A stretch of 64,000 nt of DNA from contig NZ_JAUSUW010000002.1 of assembly GCF_030814435.1 (NCBI RefSeq), positions 372,001 to 436,000 on the forward strand, read 5' to 3'. The position numbers and the translations under genes were made by a program. The notes below the pieces were generated by a model, which was given only the letters and a program-made list of their open reading frames with translations, did not search any database and was not told the DNA's origin. The stretch is from Peteryoungia aggregata LMG 23059 (GTDB lineage: Bacteria > Pseudomonadota > Alphaproteobacteria > Rhizobiales > Rhizobiaceae). Positions 29,320 through 38,500 of this stretch are shown here, one piece after another (the first letter of the stretch is position 1; every line of letters begins with the position of its first letter).

Positions 29320-31533
29320 TTAAGCAGCCTTGGCGGCTTCGCCGTAGGGGTCGAAGCGGCCGTAGAAGGTTTCGCCCTTGGCGGCCATGTCCTTCAGGAG
29401 CGGCGTCGGGGTGAAGTGGGCGCCGTAGTCCTTCGCGAGGCGTTCGCAGAGGCTTACGAAGGTCTTCACGCCCATGCCGTCGATATAGGACAGGGCGCCA
29501 CCGGTGTAAGGTGCAAAGCCGAAGCCGAGGATGGAGCCGACATCGGCTTCGCGCGGGTCGGTGACGATGCCTTCTTCGACGGTGCGGGCGGCTTCCAGTG
29601 CGATGGTCGCGAGGAAGCGTTCCTGCAACGTCTTGACGTTGACGTCATCCGGCTTCTGCTGCGGGTAGAAGTCCTTCAGCCCTGGCCAGACATGCTTCTT
29701 GGCCGGCTTTGCCGGATAGTCGTAGAAGCCCTTGCCGTTCTTGCGGCCAAAGCGTTCTTCCTTTTCGACCATGCGGGCGACGAGCTCCATGTGGCGCGGA
29801 TCGACGGCCTTTTCGCCGAGATCGGCGACTGTGGCCTTGAGGATCTTGTAGGAGAGGTCGATTGCCACTTCGTCGTTGAGCGCCAGCGGACCGACCGGCA
29901 TACCGGCGAACTTCGCGGCATTTTCGATCATCACCGGCGGCACGCCTTCTATGAGCATGTTGTAGCTCTCGGCCATATAGCGCAGGACGCAGCGGTTGAC
30001 GAAGAAGCCACGGGTGTCGTTGACGACGATCGGGGTCTTCTTGATCGCGGCGACATAGTCGAGGGCGACGGCGAGCGCCTTGTCGCCGGTTTGCTTGCCG
30101 AGAATGACTTCCGTCAGCATCATCTTCTCAACCGGCGAGAAGAAGTGGATGCCGATGAAATCGACCGGACGCTTGGAGTTCCCGGCCAAGCCGGTGATCG
30201 GCAGGGTCGAGGTGTTGGAGGCAAAGATCGCGCCTTCCGGCAGCACGGCCTCAACCTTTTCGATGACGGCCTTCTTGACGTCGCGGTCTTCGAAGACGGC
30301 CTCGATGACGAGATCGGCATCGGCGAGAGTGCCGTAGTCATCAGACGGCGTGATCAGGGCGAGCAGCTTGTCGCCGTCATCCTTGGTCAGCTTTCCCTTA
30401 CCGACAGCGCCAGCAACCAGGCCCTCGGAATGGGTCTTGCCCTTGCCGGCGGCTTCCATGTCACGGTCGATCAGCACGACATTGATGCCGGCTGCAGCGG
30501 TCACATAGGCGATCGACGCGCCCATGAAACCGGCGCCGACGACGCCGACCTTCTTGATCTCGGACTTCGGCTGACCGGCGGGGCGGCGGGCGCCCTTGTT
30601 CAGCTCCTGCATCGAGACGAAGAGCGAGCGGATCATCGAGAAGGCCTCGGTGGTCTGCAGGATCTCGGTGAAATAGCGCTGCTCGATCTTCAGGCCCGTA
30701 TCGAAAGGAACCTGCAGGCCTTCATAGACGCATTTCAGGATGGCGAGCGCAGCCGGATAATTGCCAGCGGTTTCACGGCGCAGGATGGCCGAGGCTGCCG
30801 GCCAGAGCTGGGCAGCAGCTGGCGTCCAGATGCCGCCGCCTGGAACCTTGAAACCCTTTTCATCCCAGGGGGCAACCGGCTTCAGACCATCCTTGATCAT
30901 CTGCTTGGCGGCGTTAATCAGTTCGCCCGGTTCGACGACCTGATGCACGAGGTTCATCGCCTTGGCGCGGGCAGCCGACAGTGTCTGGCCAGTGGTCATC
31001 ATCTGCAGGGCATCCTGCGTGTTGGCGAGACGTGCCACGCGCTGCGTGCCGCCGGCGCCGGGGAAGATGCCGACCTTGACTTCGGGCAGGCCGATCTTCA
31101 CCGACTTGGCGTTCGAGGCCACGCGGCCATGGCAGGCGAGCGACAGTTCGGTGGCGCCACCCATGCAGGTGCCGTTGATGGCGGAGACCCAGGGCTTGCC
31201 GTTGGTCTCGATCTTGCGCCAGAGCCAGGTCATACGACCGACGGCGTCGAAGATCTTCTGCATGGCGGAGGCCGGATCCTTGATCCGCTCGGCGGCGATC
31301 GTCTCGAACATGCCCTTGATCATGGTGAGGTCGGCGCCACCGGAGAAGGCGGACTTGCCGGAGATGAAGACCACACCCTTGACGCCGTCATCGGCAACAG
31401 TCTGGTCGAGGATCTTCTCGATCTCGTCCATGACTTCGACGGTGAAGACGTTCATCGACTTGTCGGGCATGTCCCAGGTGACGAGGGCAATGCCGTCTGC
31501 ATCGGTCTCGATGGTGAAGTTCTTGTAGGTCAT
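29320..31533 (-). CDS. fadB: Fatty-acid oxidation multifunctional enzyme (enoyl-CoA hydratase / 3-hydroxyacyl-CoA dehydrogenase), FadB/FadJ type
   Basis: This 737-residue enzyme catalyses hydration of 2-enoyl-CoA and NAD-dependent oxidation of 3-hydroxyacyl-CoA in beta-oxidation. The N-terminal crotonase domain (about 1-290) shows SAFSGGADL, VSAINGTCMGGATELSLA and PEVKVGIFPGAGGTQRV. The NAD domain begins at about residue 329 with VGVVGAGFMGASIAYV. The dehydrogenase catalytic His is in GIHFFSPVEKM. The start at 31533 (MTYKNFT) is preceded by AGAGGAA. It is the last gene of the leftward operon after acyl-CoA dehydrogenase, thiolase and a small membrane protein. FadB and FadJ cannot be distinguished here with certainty. 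Confidence 0.95.
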   Translation of the reverse strand: MTYKNFTIETDADGIALVTWDMPDKSMNVFTVEVMDEIEKILDQTVADDGVKGVVFISGKSAFSGGADLTMIKGMFETIAAERIKDPASAMQKIFDAVGRMTWLWRKIETNGKPWVSAINGTCMGGATELSLACHGRVASNAKSVKIGLPEVKVGIFPGAGGTQRVARLANTQDALQMMTTGQTLSAARAKAMNLVHQVVEPGELINAAKQMIKDGLKPVAPWDEKGFKVPGGGIWTPAAAQLWPAASAILRRETAGNYPAALAILKCVYEGLQVPFDTGLKIEQRYFTEILQTTEAFSMIRSLFVSMQELNKGARRPAGQPKSEIKKVGVVGAGFMGASIAYVTAAAGINVVLIDRDMEAAGKGKTHSEGLVAGAVGKGKLTKDDGDKLLALITPSDDYGTLADADLVIEAVFEDRDVKKAVIEKVEAVLPEGAIFASNTSTLPITGLAGNSKRPVDFIGIHFFSPVEKMMLTEVILGKQTGDKALAVALDYVAAIKKTPIVVNDTRGFFVNRCVLRYMAESYNMLIEGVPPVMIENAAKFAGMPVGPLALNDEVAIDLSYKILKATVADLGEKAVDPRHMELVARMVEKEERFGRKNGKGFYDYPAKPAKKHVWPGLKDFYPQQKPDDVNVKTLQERFLATIALEAARTVEEGIVTDPREADVGSILGFGFAPYTGGALSYIDGMGVKTFVSLCERLAKDYGAHFTPTPLLKDMAAKGETFYGRFDPYGEAAKAA

Positions 31534-31565
31534 GATGGGATTCCTCTTCCCTTGAATTCTCAACG

Positions 31566-31784
31566 TTATGACAGCCAGACGAACAGGCCAAAAACTGCAA
31601 AAGCGAGAGTCAGCAACACGATCAGTCCGCGATTTTCAGCCTTCAGCTTTCGCGCATGGTCCTGCGGTGTATCGGCAGAACTGGATCGATAGGCAGCGGC
31701 CATATCACTCTCGAGATTGTGCTGCGCATATTGCTGCTCGATCTCGTTCTTTTCGCGTTCGTAGACCTCAGGCTTCGGTGTCAT
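31566..31784 (-). CDS. Small single-helix membrane protein in the fad operon
   Basis: This encodes 72 residues, a charged N-terminal half and one C-terminal transmembrane helix (GLIVLLTLAFAVFGLFVWLS). It fills the space between fadA and fadB, 32 bp before the fadB start, on the same strand. No family was recognised. The predicted tail-anchored topology and its place in the operon support a real gene, but the ribosome-binding site is weak and it has no catalytic motifs. Confidence 0.6.
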   Translation of the reverse strand: MTPKPEVYEREKNEIEQQYAQHNLESDMAAAYRSSSADTPQDHARKLKAENRGLIVLLTLAFAVFGLFVWLS

Positions 31785-31854
31785 CTGGCTCGCACTTCCC
31801 TTGGTTTGTTGGCGCGGATCGCCCCCTCCCCCGGCCTCCGCTTCGCTCGGCCAC

Positions 31855-31923
31855 CCTCTCCCCGAGGGGAGAGGAGGATTGGCCAGCGCTGCGGCGACGC
31901 CTCTTCTCCCCAGCGGGGAGAAG
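31855..31923. repeat. REP-like palindromes between fadA and the small membrane protein
   Basis: Two GC-rich palindromes occur here: CCTCTCCCC/GGGGAGAGG (31855-31874) and CTTCTCCCC-AGC-GGGGAGAAG (31903-31923). The surrounding 31820-31975 stretch is non-coding. The second palindrome recurs at 33231-33250 and 33321-33343, on the other side of fadA. This pattern is typical of dispersed rhizobial intergenic repeats (REP/RIME-type). Confidence 0.8.
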
Positions 31924-31977
31924 GTGCCGGCAGGCCCGGCGCAACAAGTTGCGCCTGAGATGAGGGGGCCTACCCCA

Positions 31978-33186
31978 TCAAACGCGCTCGATTACCGTTG
32001 CCGTGCCCATGCCGGCGCCGATGCAGAGCGTGACGAGCGCGGTGTTCAGATCACGGCGTTCCAGCTCGTCGAGAACCGTGCCGAGGATCATCGCGCCGGT
32101 GGCACCGAGCGGATGGCCCATGGCGATCGCGCCGCCGGCGACGTTCATCTTCGAATGGTCGACGTTGAAATGCTGCATGAAGCGCAGAACGACGGCGGCG
32201 AAGGCCTCGTTGAGTTCGAACAGGTCGAAGTCGGAGATCTTCATGCCGGTGCGCTTCAAAAGCTTTTCCGTCACGTCAACCGGGCCGGTCAGCATGAGCG
32301 CCGGGTCGGAGCCGATATTGGTGAAGGCGCGGATGCGGGCGCGCGGCTTCAGACCCATCGCCTCACCGCCGGCTTTGGAGCCGACGAGAACGGCGGCAGC
32401 ACCATCGACGATGCCGGACGAGTTGCCGGCATGGTGGATGTAGTTGATACGCTCGATTTCCGGATGCGCCTGGATGGCGACGGCTTCGAAGCCGCCCATT
32501 TCGCCGGGCATCTGGAAGGAGGGGTTGAGGCTTGCCAGCGACTGCATGTCGGTGCCGGGGCGCATGTGCTCGTCGCGGGCGAGGATGACGAGACCGTTGC
32601 CATCCTTCACCGGAATGACGGACTTGGCGAAGTTGCCGGCGGCCCAGGAAGCGGCGGAACGCTTCTGGCTCTCGACGGCATAGGCGTCGACGTCGTCGCG
32701 GGTAAAGCCGTACTTGGTGGCGATCAGGTCGGCAGACACACCCTGCGGCATGAAATAGCCGGGGAAGTTGACCGAGGGATCCATGTACCAGGCACCGCCC
32801 GACATGCCCATACCGACGCGGGACATGCTTTCCACGCCACCGGCAATGACGATGTCATCAGAGCCAGCCTTGACCTTGCCGGCTGCGAGGTTGATCGCGT
32901 CGAGGCCTGAGGCGCAGAAGCGCGAGATCTGGATGCCGGGGGCAGCGAAGTCATAGCCAGCCTCGAAGGCGGCGGCCTTCGGGATCACGGCGCCGGCTTC
33001 CATGACCGGGTCGACACAGCCGAAGATGATGTCATCGACTGTGGATGTGTCCAAGCCGTTGCGGTCGCGCAGCGCTTCGAGCGTCTTGGCGGCCAGACGG
33101 GGGGTCGGCACTTCGTGCAGCGATCCGTCCTTCTTGCCGCGCCCGCGGGGCGTGCGCACGTGGTCATAAATGAAGACTTCAGTCAT
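31978..33186 (-). CDS. fadA: Acetyl-CoA C-acyltransferase (3-ketoacyl-CoA thiolase)
   Basis: This 402-residue thiolase performs the final thiolytic step of beta-oxidation. The acyl-accepting Cys is in RFCASGLDAINLAAGKV near residue 90. The conserved His is in GGAIAMGHPLGATGAM near residue 355, and the second Cys in TLCIGAGMGTA near residue 385. The start at 33186 (MTEVFIYDHVRTPRGRG) follows GGGAGAGAG. The open frame upstream to 33321 is repeat DNA. It lies between acyl-CoA dehydrogenase and fadB in the same operon. Confidence 0.95.
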   Translation of the reverse strand: MTEVFIYDHVRTPRGRGKKDGSLHEVPTPRLAAKTLEALRDRNGLDTSTVDDIIFGCVDPVMEAGAVIPKAAAFEAGYDFAAPGIQISRFCASGLDAINLAAGKVKAGSDDIVIAGGVESMSRVGMGMSGGAWYMDPSVNFPGYFMPQGVSADLIATKYGFTRDDVDAYAVESQKRSAASWAAGNFAKSVIPVKDGNGLVILARDEHMRPGTDMQSLASLNPSFQMPGEMGGFEAVAIQAHPEIERINYIHHAGNSSGIVDGAAAVLVGSKAGGEAMGLKPRARIRAFTNIGSDPALMLTGPVDVTEKLLKRTGMKISDFDLFELNEAFAAVVLRFMQHFNVDHSKMNVAGGAIAMGHPLGATGAMILGTVLDELERRDLNTALVTLCIGAGMGTATVIERV

Positions 33187-33225
33187 CGTCTCTCTCCCTT
33201 GGGCGCACGGGGGCGCCGGAATTTT

Positions 33226-33343
33226 TCCCTCTCTCCCCAGCGGGGAGAAGTGCCGAGCGAATGCGAGGCGATGAGGTGGCCGATTGCGTAAGCGCCCCCT
33301 CATCCGGCCCTGACGGGCCACCTTCTCCCCGCTGGGGAGAAGG
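33226..33343. repeat. REP-like palindromes between acyl-CoA dehydrogenase and fadA
   Basis: The palindromes CTCTCCCC-AGC-GGGGAGAAG (33231-33250) and CCTTCTCCCC-GCT-GGGGAGAAGG (33321-33343, a perfect 10-bp stem) flank a GC-rich spacer. The sequence matches the repeat at 31903-31923. No T-run follows on either strand, so these look like repeats rather than standard terminators, although they could attenuate or stabilise operon mRNA. Confidence 0.8.
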
Positions 33344-33349
33344 GAAAAC

Positions 33350-35143
33350 TCAAAACGCTTCCGCGGCCATTTCCATCAGGCTGTCGGCACCGGTTTCGAT
33401 GCGGGCCTTGCGCAGGGCCGTTTCCGGCATGACCTTCTCCATGTAGAAACGGCCGGTCAACAGCTTGTTCTTGTAGTAGTCGGCATCGCCCGATCCTGCT
33501 GCCAGGTTGTCGTTGGCGGCCTTGGCCATCTTCGCCCACATGTAGCCGAGCACGACGAGGCCGAAGAGATGCATGTAGTCGGTCGAACCGGCACCGGCAT
33601 TGTCGGGCTTGGCCATGGCGTTCTGCATGAACCACATGGTCGCGGCCTGCAGGTCGTTCAGGCCCTTCTTCAGGCTCTTGGTGTAGGCGGCAAGGTTCTC
33701 GTCCGAGCGGTTCTCTTCGCAGAAATCACCGATTTCCTTGAACAGCGCCATGACGGCGCGACCGCCGTTGAGGCCGAGCTTGCGACCAACGAGGTCGAGC
33801 GCCTGGATGCCGTTTGCACCTTCGTAGATCATCGCGATGCGGGCATCGCGGACATACTGGCTCATGCCCCATTCTTCGATATAGCCGTGGCCGCCATAGA
33901 CCTGCTGGGCCATGACCGCATGGTCGAAGCCCTTGTCGGTCAGGACACCTTTCAGGATCGGCGTCATCAGGCCGAGCACGTCGTCGGCAAGCTGCTTTTC
34001 AGCGGCGTCGCCCGAGCGGTGCGCGATATCGGACTTCAGCGCCGTCCACAGCGTGAAGGCGCGACCGGCTTCGTTGAAGGACTTGATCGTCAGCAGCACG
34101 CGACGGATGTCCGGGTGGACGATGATCGGATCGGCCTTCTTCTCGGGCGCCTTGACGCCGGAGAGAGAGCGACCCTGGATGCGCTCGCGGGCATAGTTGG
34201 CGGCGTTCTGATAGGCGATTTCGGAGATCGACAGGCCCTGCAGGCCGACGCCGAGGCGGGCCTCGTTCATCATGACGAACATGGCAGCTAAGCCCTTGTT
34301 CTCGGCCCCGATCAGATAACCGGTCGCCTCGTCATAGTTCATCACGCAGGTGGCGTTGCCGTGAATGCCCATCTTGTGCTCGATGGCGCCGCAGGAAACC
34401 GTGTTGCGGGCGCCCACCGAACCATCGTCGCCGACCATGAACTTCGGCACGATGAAGAGCGAGATGCCCTTGGTGCCCTCAGGCGCGCCCTCGATACGAG
34501 CAAGAACGAGGTGGATGATGTTATCCGACATGTCGTGTTCGCCGGCGGAGATGAAGATCTTCTGGCCGGAAATCTTGTAGGAGCCGTTGCCATCAGGCAC
34601 GGCCTTGGTGCGCAGCAGGCCGAGATCGGTGCCGCAATGGGGTTCGGTGAGGTTCATCGTCCCGGTCCAGATGCCCTCGACCATCTTCGGCAGATATTTC
34701 TGCTTCTGCTCGTCGGAGCCATGCTCGACGATCGCGGCGATCGCGCCCTGGGTGAGGCCCGGATACATCATCAGCGCCATGTTGGCAGACGACATGTATT
34801 CGCCAACGGCCGAATGCAGCGTGTAGGGTAGACCCTGACCACCAAACTCTGCCGGCACAGCAAGACCGAGCCAGCCGCCCTGACAATAGGCGTCGTAAGC
34901 CTGTTTGAAACCCTTTGGCGTCTTGACCGAAGCGTCATCCGAGCGAACACAACCCTCCTGGTCGCCGGAGAGGTTGAGCGGGAAAAGCTGCTCTTCCGCG
35001 AGCTTCGCCGCCTCGCCGACAATCGCCTCGATCATGTCGGGAGTCGCGTCTTCGAAGCCGGGCAGGTTGTTGTACCGCTCCAAACCAAGGACGTCGTTGA
35101 GAATGAAAAGCGTGTCGTTCACGGGGGCCTTGTAGACAGGCAT
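33350..35143 (-). CDS. Acyl-CoA dehydrogenase (long form)
   Basis: This 597-residue flavoprotein catalyses the first oxidation of acyl-CoA in beta-oxidation. Motifs include [31 protein letters not shown], the FAD region [16 protein letters not shown] and the catalytic Glu in [14 protein letters not shown]. Length exceeds the 380-residue short-chain enzymes because of a C-terminal extension, as in FadE/DmdC-like enzymes. The start at 35143 follows GGAGGAAG. It is the first gene of the operon, followed by fadA, the small membrane protein and fadB. Chain-length specificity is not deducible. Confidence 0.95.
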   Translation of the reverse strand: MPVYKAPVNDTLFILNDVLGLERYNNLPGFEDATPDMIEAIVGEAAKLAEEQLFPLNLSGDQEGCVRSDDASVKTPKGFKQAYDAYCQGGWLGLAVPAEFGGQGLPYTLHSAVGEYMSSANMALMMYPGLTQGAIAAIVEHGSDEQKQKYLPKMVEGIWTGTMNLTEPHCGTDLGLLRTKAVPDGNGSYKISGQKIFISAGEHDMSDNIIHLVLARIEGAPEGTKGISLFIVPKFMVGDDGSVGARNTVSCGAIEHKMGIHGNATCVMNYDEATGYLIGAENKGLAAMFVMMNEARLGVGLQGLSISEIAYQNAANYARERIQGRSLSGVKAPEKKADPIIVHPDIRRVLLTIKSFNEAGRAFTLWTALKSDIAHRSGDAAEKQLADDVLGLMTPILKGVLTDKGFDHAVMAQQVYGGHGYIEEWGMSQYVRDARIAMIYEGANGIQALDLVGRKLGLNGGRAVMALFKEIGDFCEENRSDENLAAYTKSLKKGLNDLQAATMWFMQNAMAKPDNAGAGSTDYMHLFGLVVLGYMWAKMAKAANDNLAAGSGDADYYKNKLLTGRFYMEKVMPETALRKARIETGADSLMEMAAEAF

Positions 35144-35536
35144 CGGTCATCTTCCTCCAAAGACTTCGGTTCCGATGGGATCGGACTGTTCTGGCTTATA
35201 CAAATAATTGACGTGCGCGTAAACGTCAAAGTTTTCAGCCGCGGCATTTTTGTCTGAGCCGCAGGGTGCTCCTCTTCCATCGCAGGCTTCTAACGAAAGG
35301 CGCTTGCGCGGGGCGTGACGACAGAAAAGCCTCACCCCCATTCACCGTTTTTTGGCAAAACTTAACGGCTTGTTTACCATGTTTCATGAAAGGTTGCGTT
35401 TGAAAGCTGGTGATCCATCCGCGATTCCGACACGCCTGCCTGCCGTAACGTCAGGCCACCATGTCGGAACCGAATTGGGTCACCCGGACGCATTCGGACG
35501 CAAGCGTCGTCCGGCATCATCGAGGCGAGCAGAACC
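35144..35536. promoter_or_regulatory. Divergent promoter region between the fad operon and podJ
   Basis: This 393-bp gene-free region has two candidate control signals. At 35208-35229 TTGACGT and ACGTCAA form an inverted repeat with an 8-base centre, next to the fad operon. It resembles operators reported for acyl-CoA catabolism regulators such as LiuR. At 35362-35377 TTAA-N7-TTTAC matches the CtrA box TTAA-N7-TTAAC at all but one base and faces podJ; a GANTC site (CcrM methylation) occurs at 35423-35427. These are pattern matches, not scored. Confidence 0.55.
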
Positions 35537-38500
35537 ATGAACGGATCGCGATCCCAGACCCAACGGCCCGGCAACCCATCCTCGCTGGATGCGTTGAGCC
35601 GCACGATCGAAGGGCTTGAGGCGCGAATCGAGGGGCTGATCGGCCAGCAGGCCGCCCGCAGCCGCGGGCTCGACGAATCCGTGCCTCGCGGTCTGCCCGG
35701 GCGGCGTGCCGACGATCCGGCACGCAGCGAACGCGACCAGCGTTCCGACCCCCTGGCCGAGATCCGCCAGCGCCAGCGCGCGCTGGAAGAAAGCCGGTCC
35801 CGTGGTGGCGAACGCAGCCTCTACAGCCGGAGCGACGAGTCGCCGGCACGCGCACCGCTGCGCCAACCCCTGCCGCCGCTTGCCGATCCTCAGCCGACCT
35901 ACCCGTCGCGTACCACCACTCCGGTCGCGGCTCCTGCACGGGCAGGCCAGGACATTGCGGATGCCCTCAGCGGTCTCCGCCAGGACCTCAAGCAGGACAT
36001 CACCGAAAGCCTGTCGCGCGAGATCGCCGGCCTGCGCAGCGAGATGCGCTCTATCCGCACGCTGGCGGAAGAAAACCGCCCGCAGGACGACATGCGCCAG
36101 GACATCGCTCGGCTCGCCGCGAGCCTGCAGCGGCTCGAAGACATCAAGGCACCCGGAACCGACGGGCTGCAGCAGGACTTCAACGAGCTCCGTTCACTGA
36201 TGGACGGCCTAGCCCGCGAGGATTCCGTTCGTCGCATGGAGCGCCGCTGGGATGACGTGGAAGTCCGCCTCGACGGCCTCGACACGGGCGCCATGCGCGA
36301 CGAGATCATCCGCATCGCTGACCGGCTGGACGACATAAAGTCCCAGCTCGGCGGCATGGGGGATACCCGGACCATCCGGGCCCTGGAAGAAAAGCTCGTC
36401 ACCGTGGCAGCTGCGCTTGAGCATATCGGCGCACAGATCGACCCGAACGAACGCATGGTCATGGAGCAGTTCGCCTCGCTCGACACGCGTCTCGACGAAA
36501 TCACCCGGGCGATCGCCGCCGGCAGCCGCAACAGTGGCCCGGGCAATGACCCTGCCACATTCCACCGCCTGGAGGACCGGCTCTCGGGCCTCGCACGGCA
36601 GATCGAGACGCTGTCCGACCGTCGCCAGCCTCAGCAAGATGCCTCCGACGAAATGGCCGAGCGGCTGGAGCTTCTGACAGCGCGGATCGAGCAGCTCTCG
36701 GCTGAACAGGGCGCTGTGCGCATCGAAGAGCGCCTCGACCAGCTGTCCTACATGCTGGAAAAGGTTCAGAGGCCCGCTCCGGCCCCGGAACTCACCGGCT
36801 ACCTCGCGGACATCTCGCGCAAGATCGATGCGCTGGACGGCGGCGTGGGCCATGATCGCCTTGCCGACCGGCTGGAAATCCTGGCCCAGCGGATCGAGGA
36901 ACTCGATGCGCCCGCCCCAGTTGCCATGATCGACGACAGCGCGCTTCGCAATCTGGAAGACCGGCTGAATGCCGTCGTCGACCGGCTGGAAGAAACGAGC
37001 TCGACAGGCCCCGTCAGCGAGAGCGCCAGCCTGAAGGGTCTCGAAGACCAGATTGCCCATCTCTCCGCCTTGATCAGCCAGCCGTCGCCGCAGGACCCGG
37101 AAGTCGCGGGCAGGATCTCCGCGCTCGAAGACTATGTGGCCACCAGCGATGAATACATCATCGAGGCTGCACGCCAGGCGGCCGAGACTGTCATGGCCAA
37201 TTTTGCCCATCGCTTCCCGGCTGGAAGCCAGGCCGCCTCGGCAGACATCTCCGCGCTCTCGGCTTTGTCCGATCACCTGAGACAGCTGGAAGACTATACC
37301 CGCCACTCTGAAGAGCGCACCCATCGCACCTTCGAGGCCTTGCACGACACGCTGGTGCAGATCGCCGGGCGGCTGGACGAACTCCATCATCCGGAACCCG
37401 CTCCGCTTTTCGCCCAGGCCCCGCTCGCGACCACCCCGCCGCAACGCGTGAGCGACATCCACGCCGCAGCGCCCCAGCCTCCGCGCATGGCCGCGGAGCC
37501 GGTCCAACAGGCCTCGCATCCGATTGACGACGAACTGCTGGCCGCCGCGGACGATTTCGCCCAGACCATGACGGCACTGCCGGTGATCGATGCCGCGCGG
37601 ACCAAGAAGCCTTCAAAACCGAGCCTGCTCGCAGGCCTTGGGAAGAAGCTGATGCCCGGCAAGAAGGCGGCGAAGCCGGCCGTCGAGGCGCGACAGACCA
37701 TCGAACAGACGCCACCGCTTGATCCGGTCGAAGCCCTGCCGCCAGATGACGCCAACGAGTTGCTGGAGCCAGGGTCCGGCGCACCCGATGTGCGCAAGAT
37801 CCTCGAACGCGTGCGCGCCAGCCAGCAAGCGGCGAAAACGTCCGACGACAATGGCGACCGGACCGACTACATTGCTGCGGCACGCCGCGCCGCCCAGGCC
37901 GCCGCCATGGAGATGGACCGCGCCCAGAAGTCCGCACCGGCAGGCAGCAAGCTGATGGCCGACGTGAAGGCCAAGTCGAAGGCGGGCGAGGCGTCGCTGT
38001 TTGCACGTTACCGCCGGCCGATCCTGATGGCGGTCGGCGCCATCCTGCTCGCGGCCATGGCAATGCCGCTGGTCAACACCCTCACACGCAGCGATGCACC
38101 GGCTGTCGTCGAAGACGTCGCTCCGGAGCAGAGCAGCGAAGCTGCACCGCTCGCCACGTCCCCGGAGGCTCCGGCTCTGGCAGAGGCATCCATCGTGCCC
38201 GCCGCCCCGACCGTTCCGGTCAACGCGATCGGTGACGAGCCGCCGGCCGAAATGCCAGACGAGCCCACCACGCTGCCTGCGGATATGACCGCAACCTCCA
38301 TTCAGGCCGGCGACGCCGCGCCGGTCAGCGCGCTCATGGCCCCGGCAAGCACGGCTCCGGTCCAGACGCTCGAAACACCGGCGGCCACTAGCCAGGCTGG
38401 CACTGTTGCGCCAGCTGCGGCGCAGACGACGGAGCCCGCGAAAGTGGTGGTAGCCGAAGAGATTGCGCCGGCAACCCCTATCGCCGAGATCACCGTTCCG

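Noticed and set aside
29416-31692. Long open frame (758 codons) opposite fadB
   Set aside because: Shadow of the highly conserved fadB; no family motifs and no ribosome-binding site, composition typical of an antisense frame.
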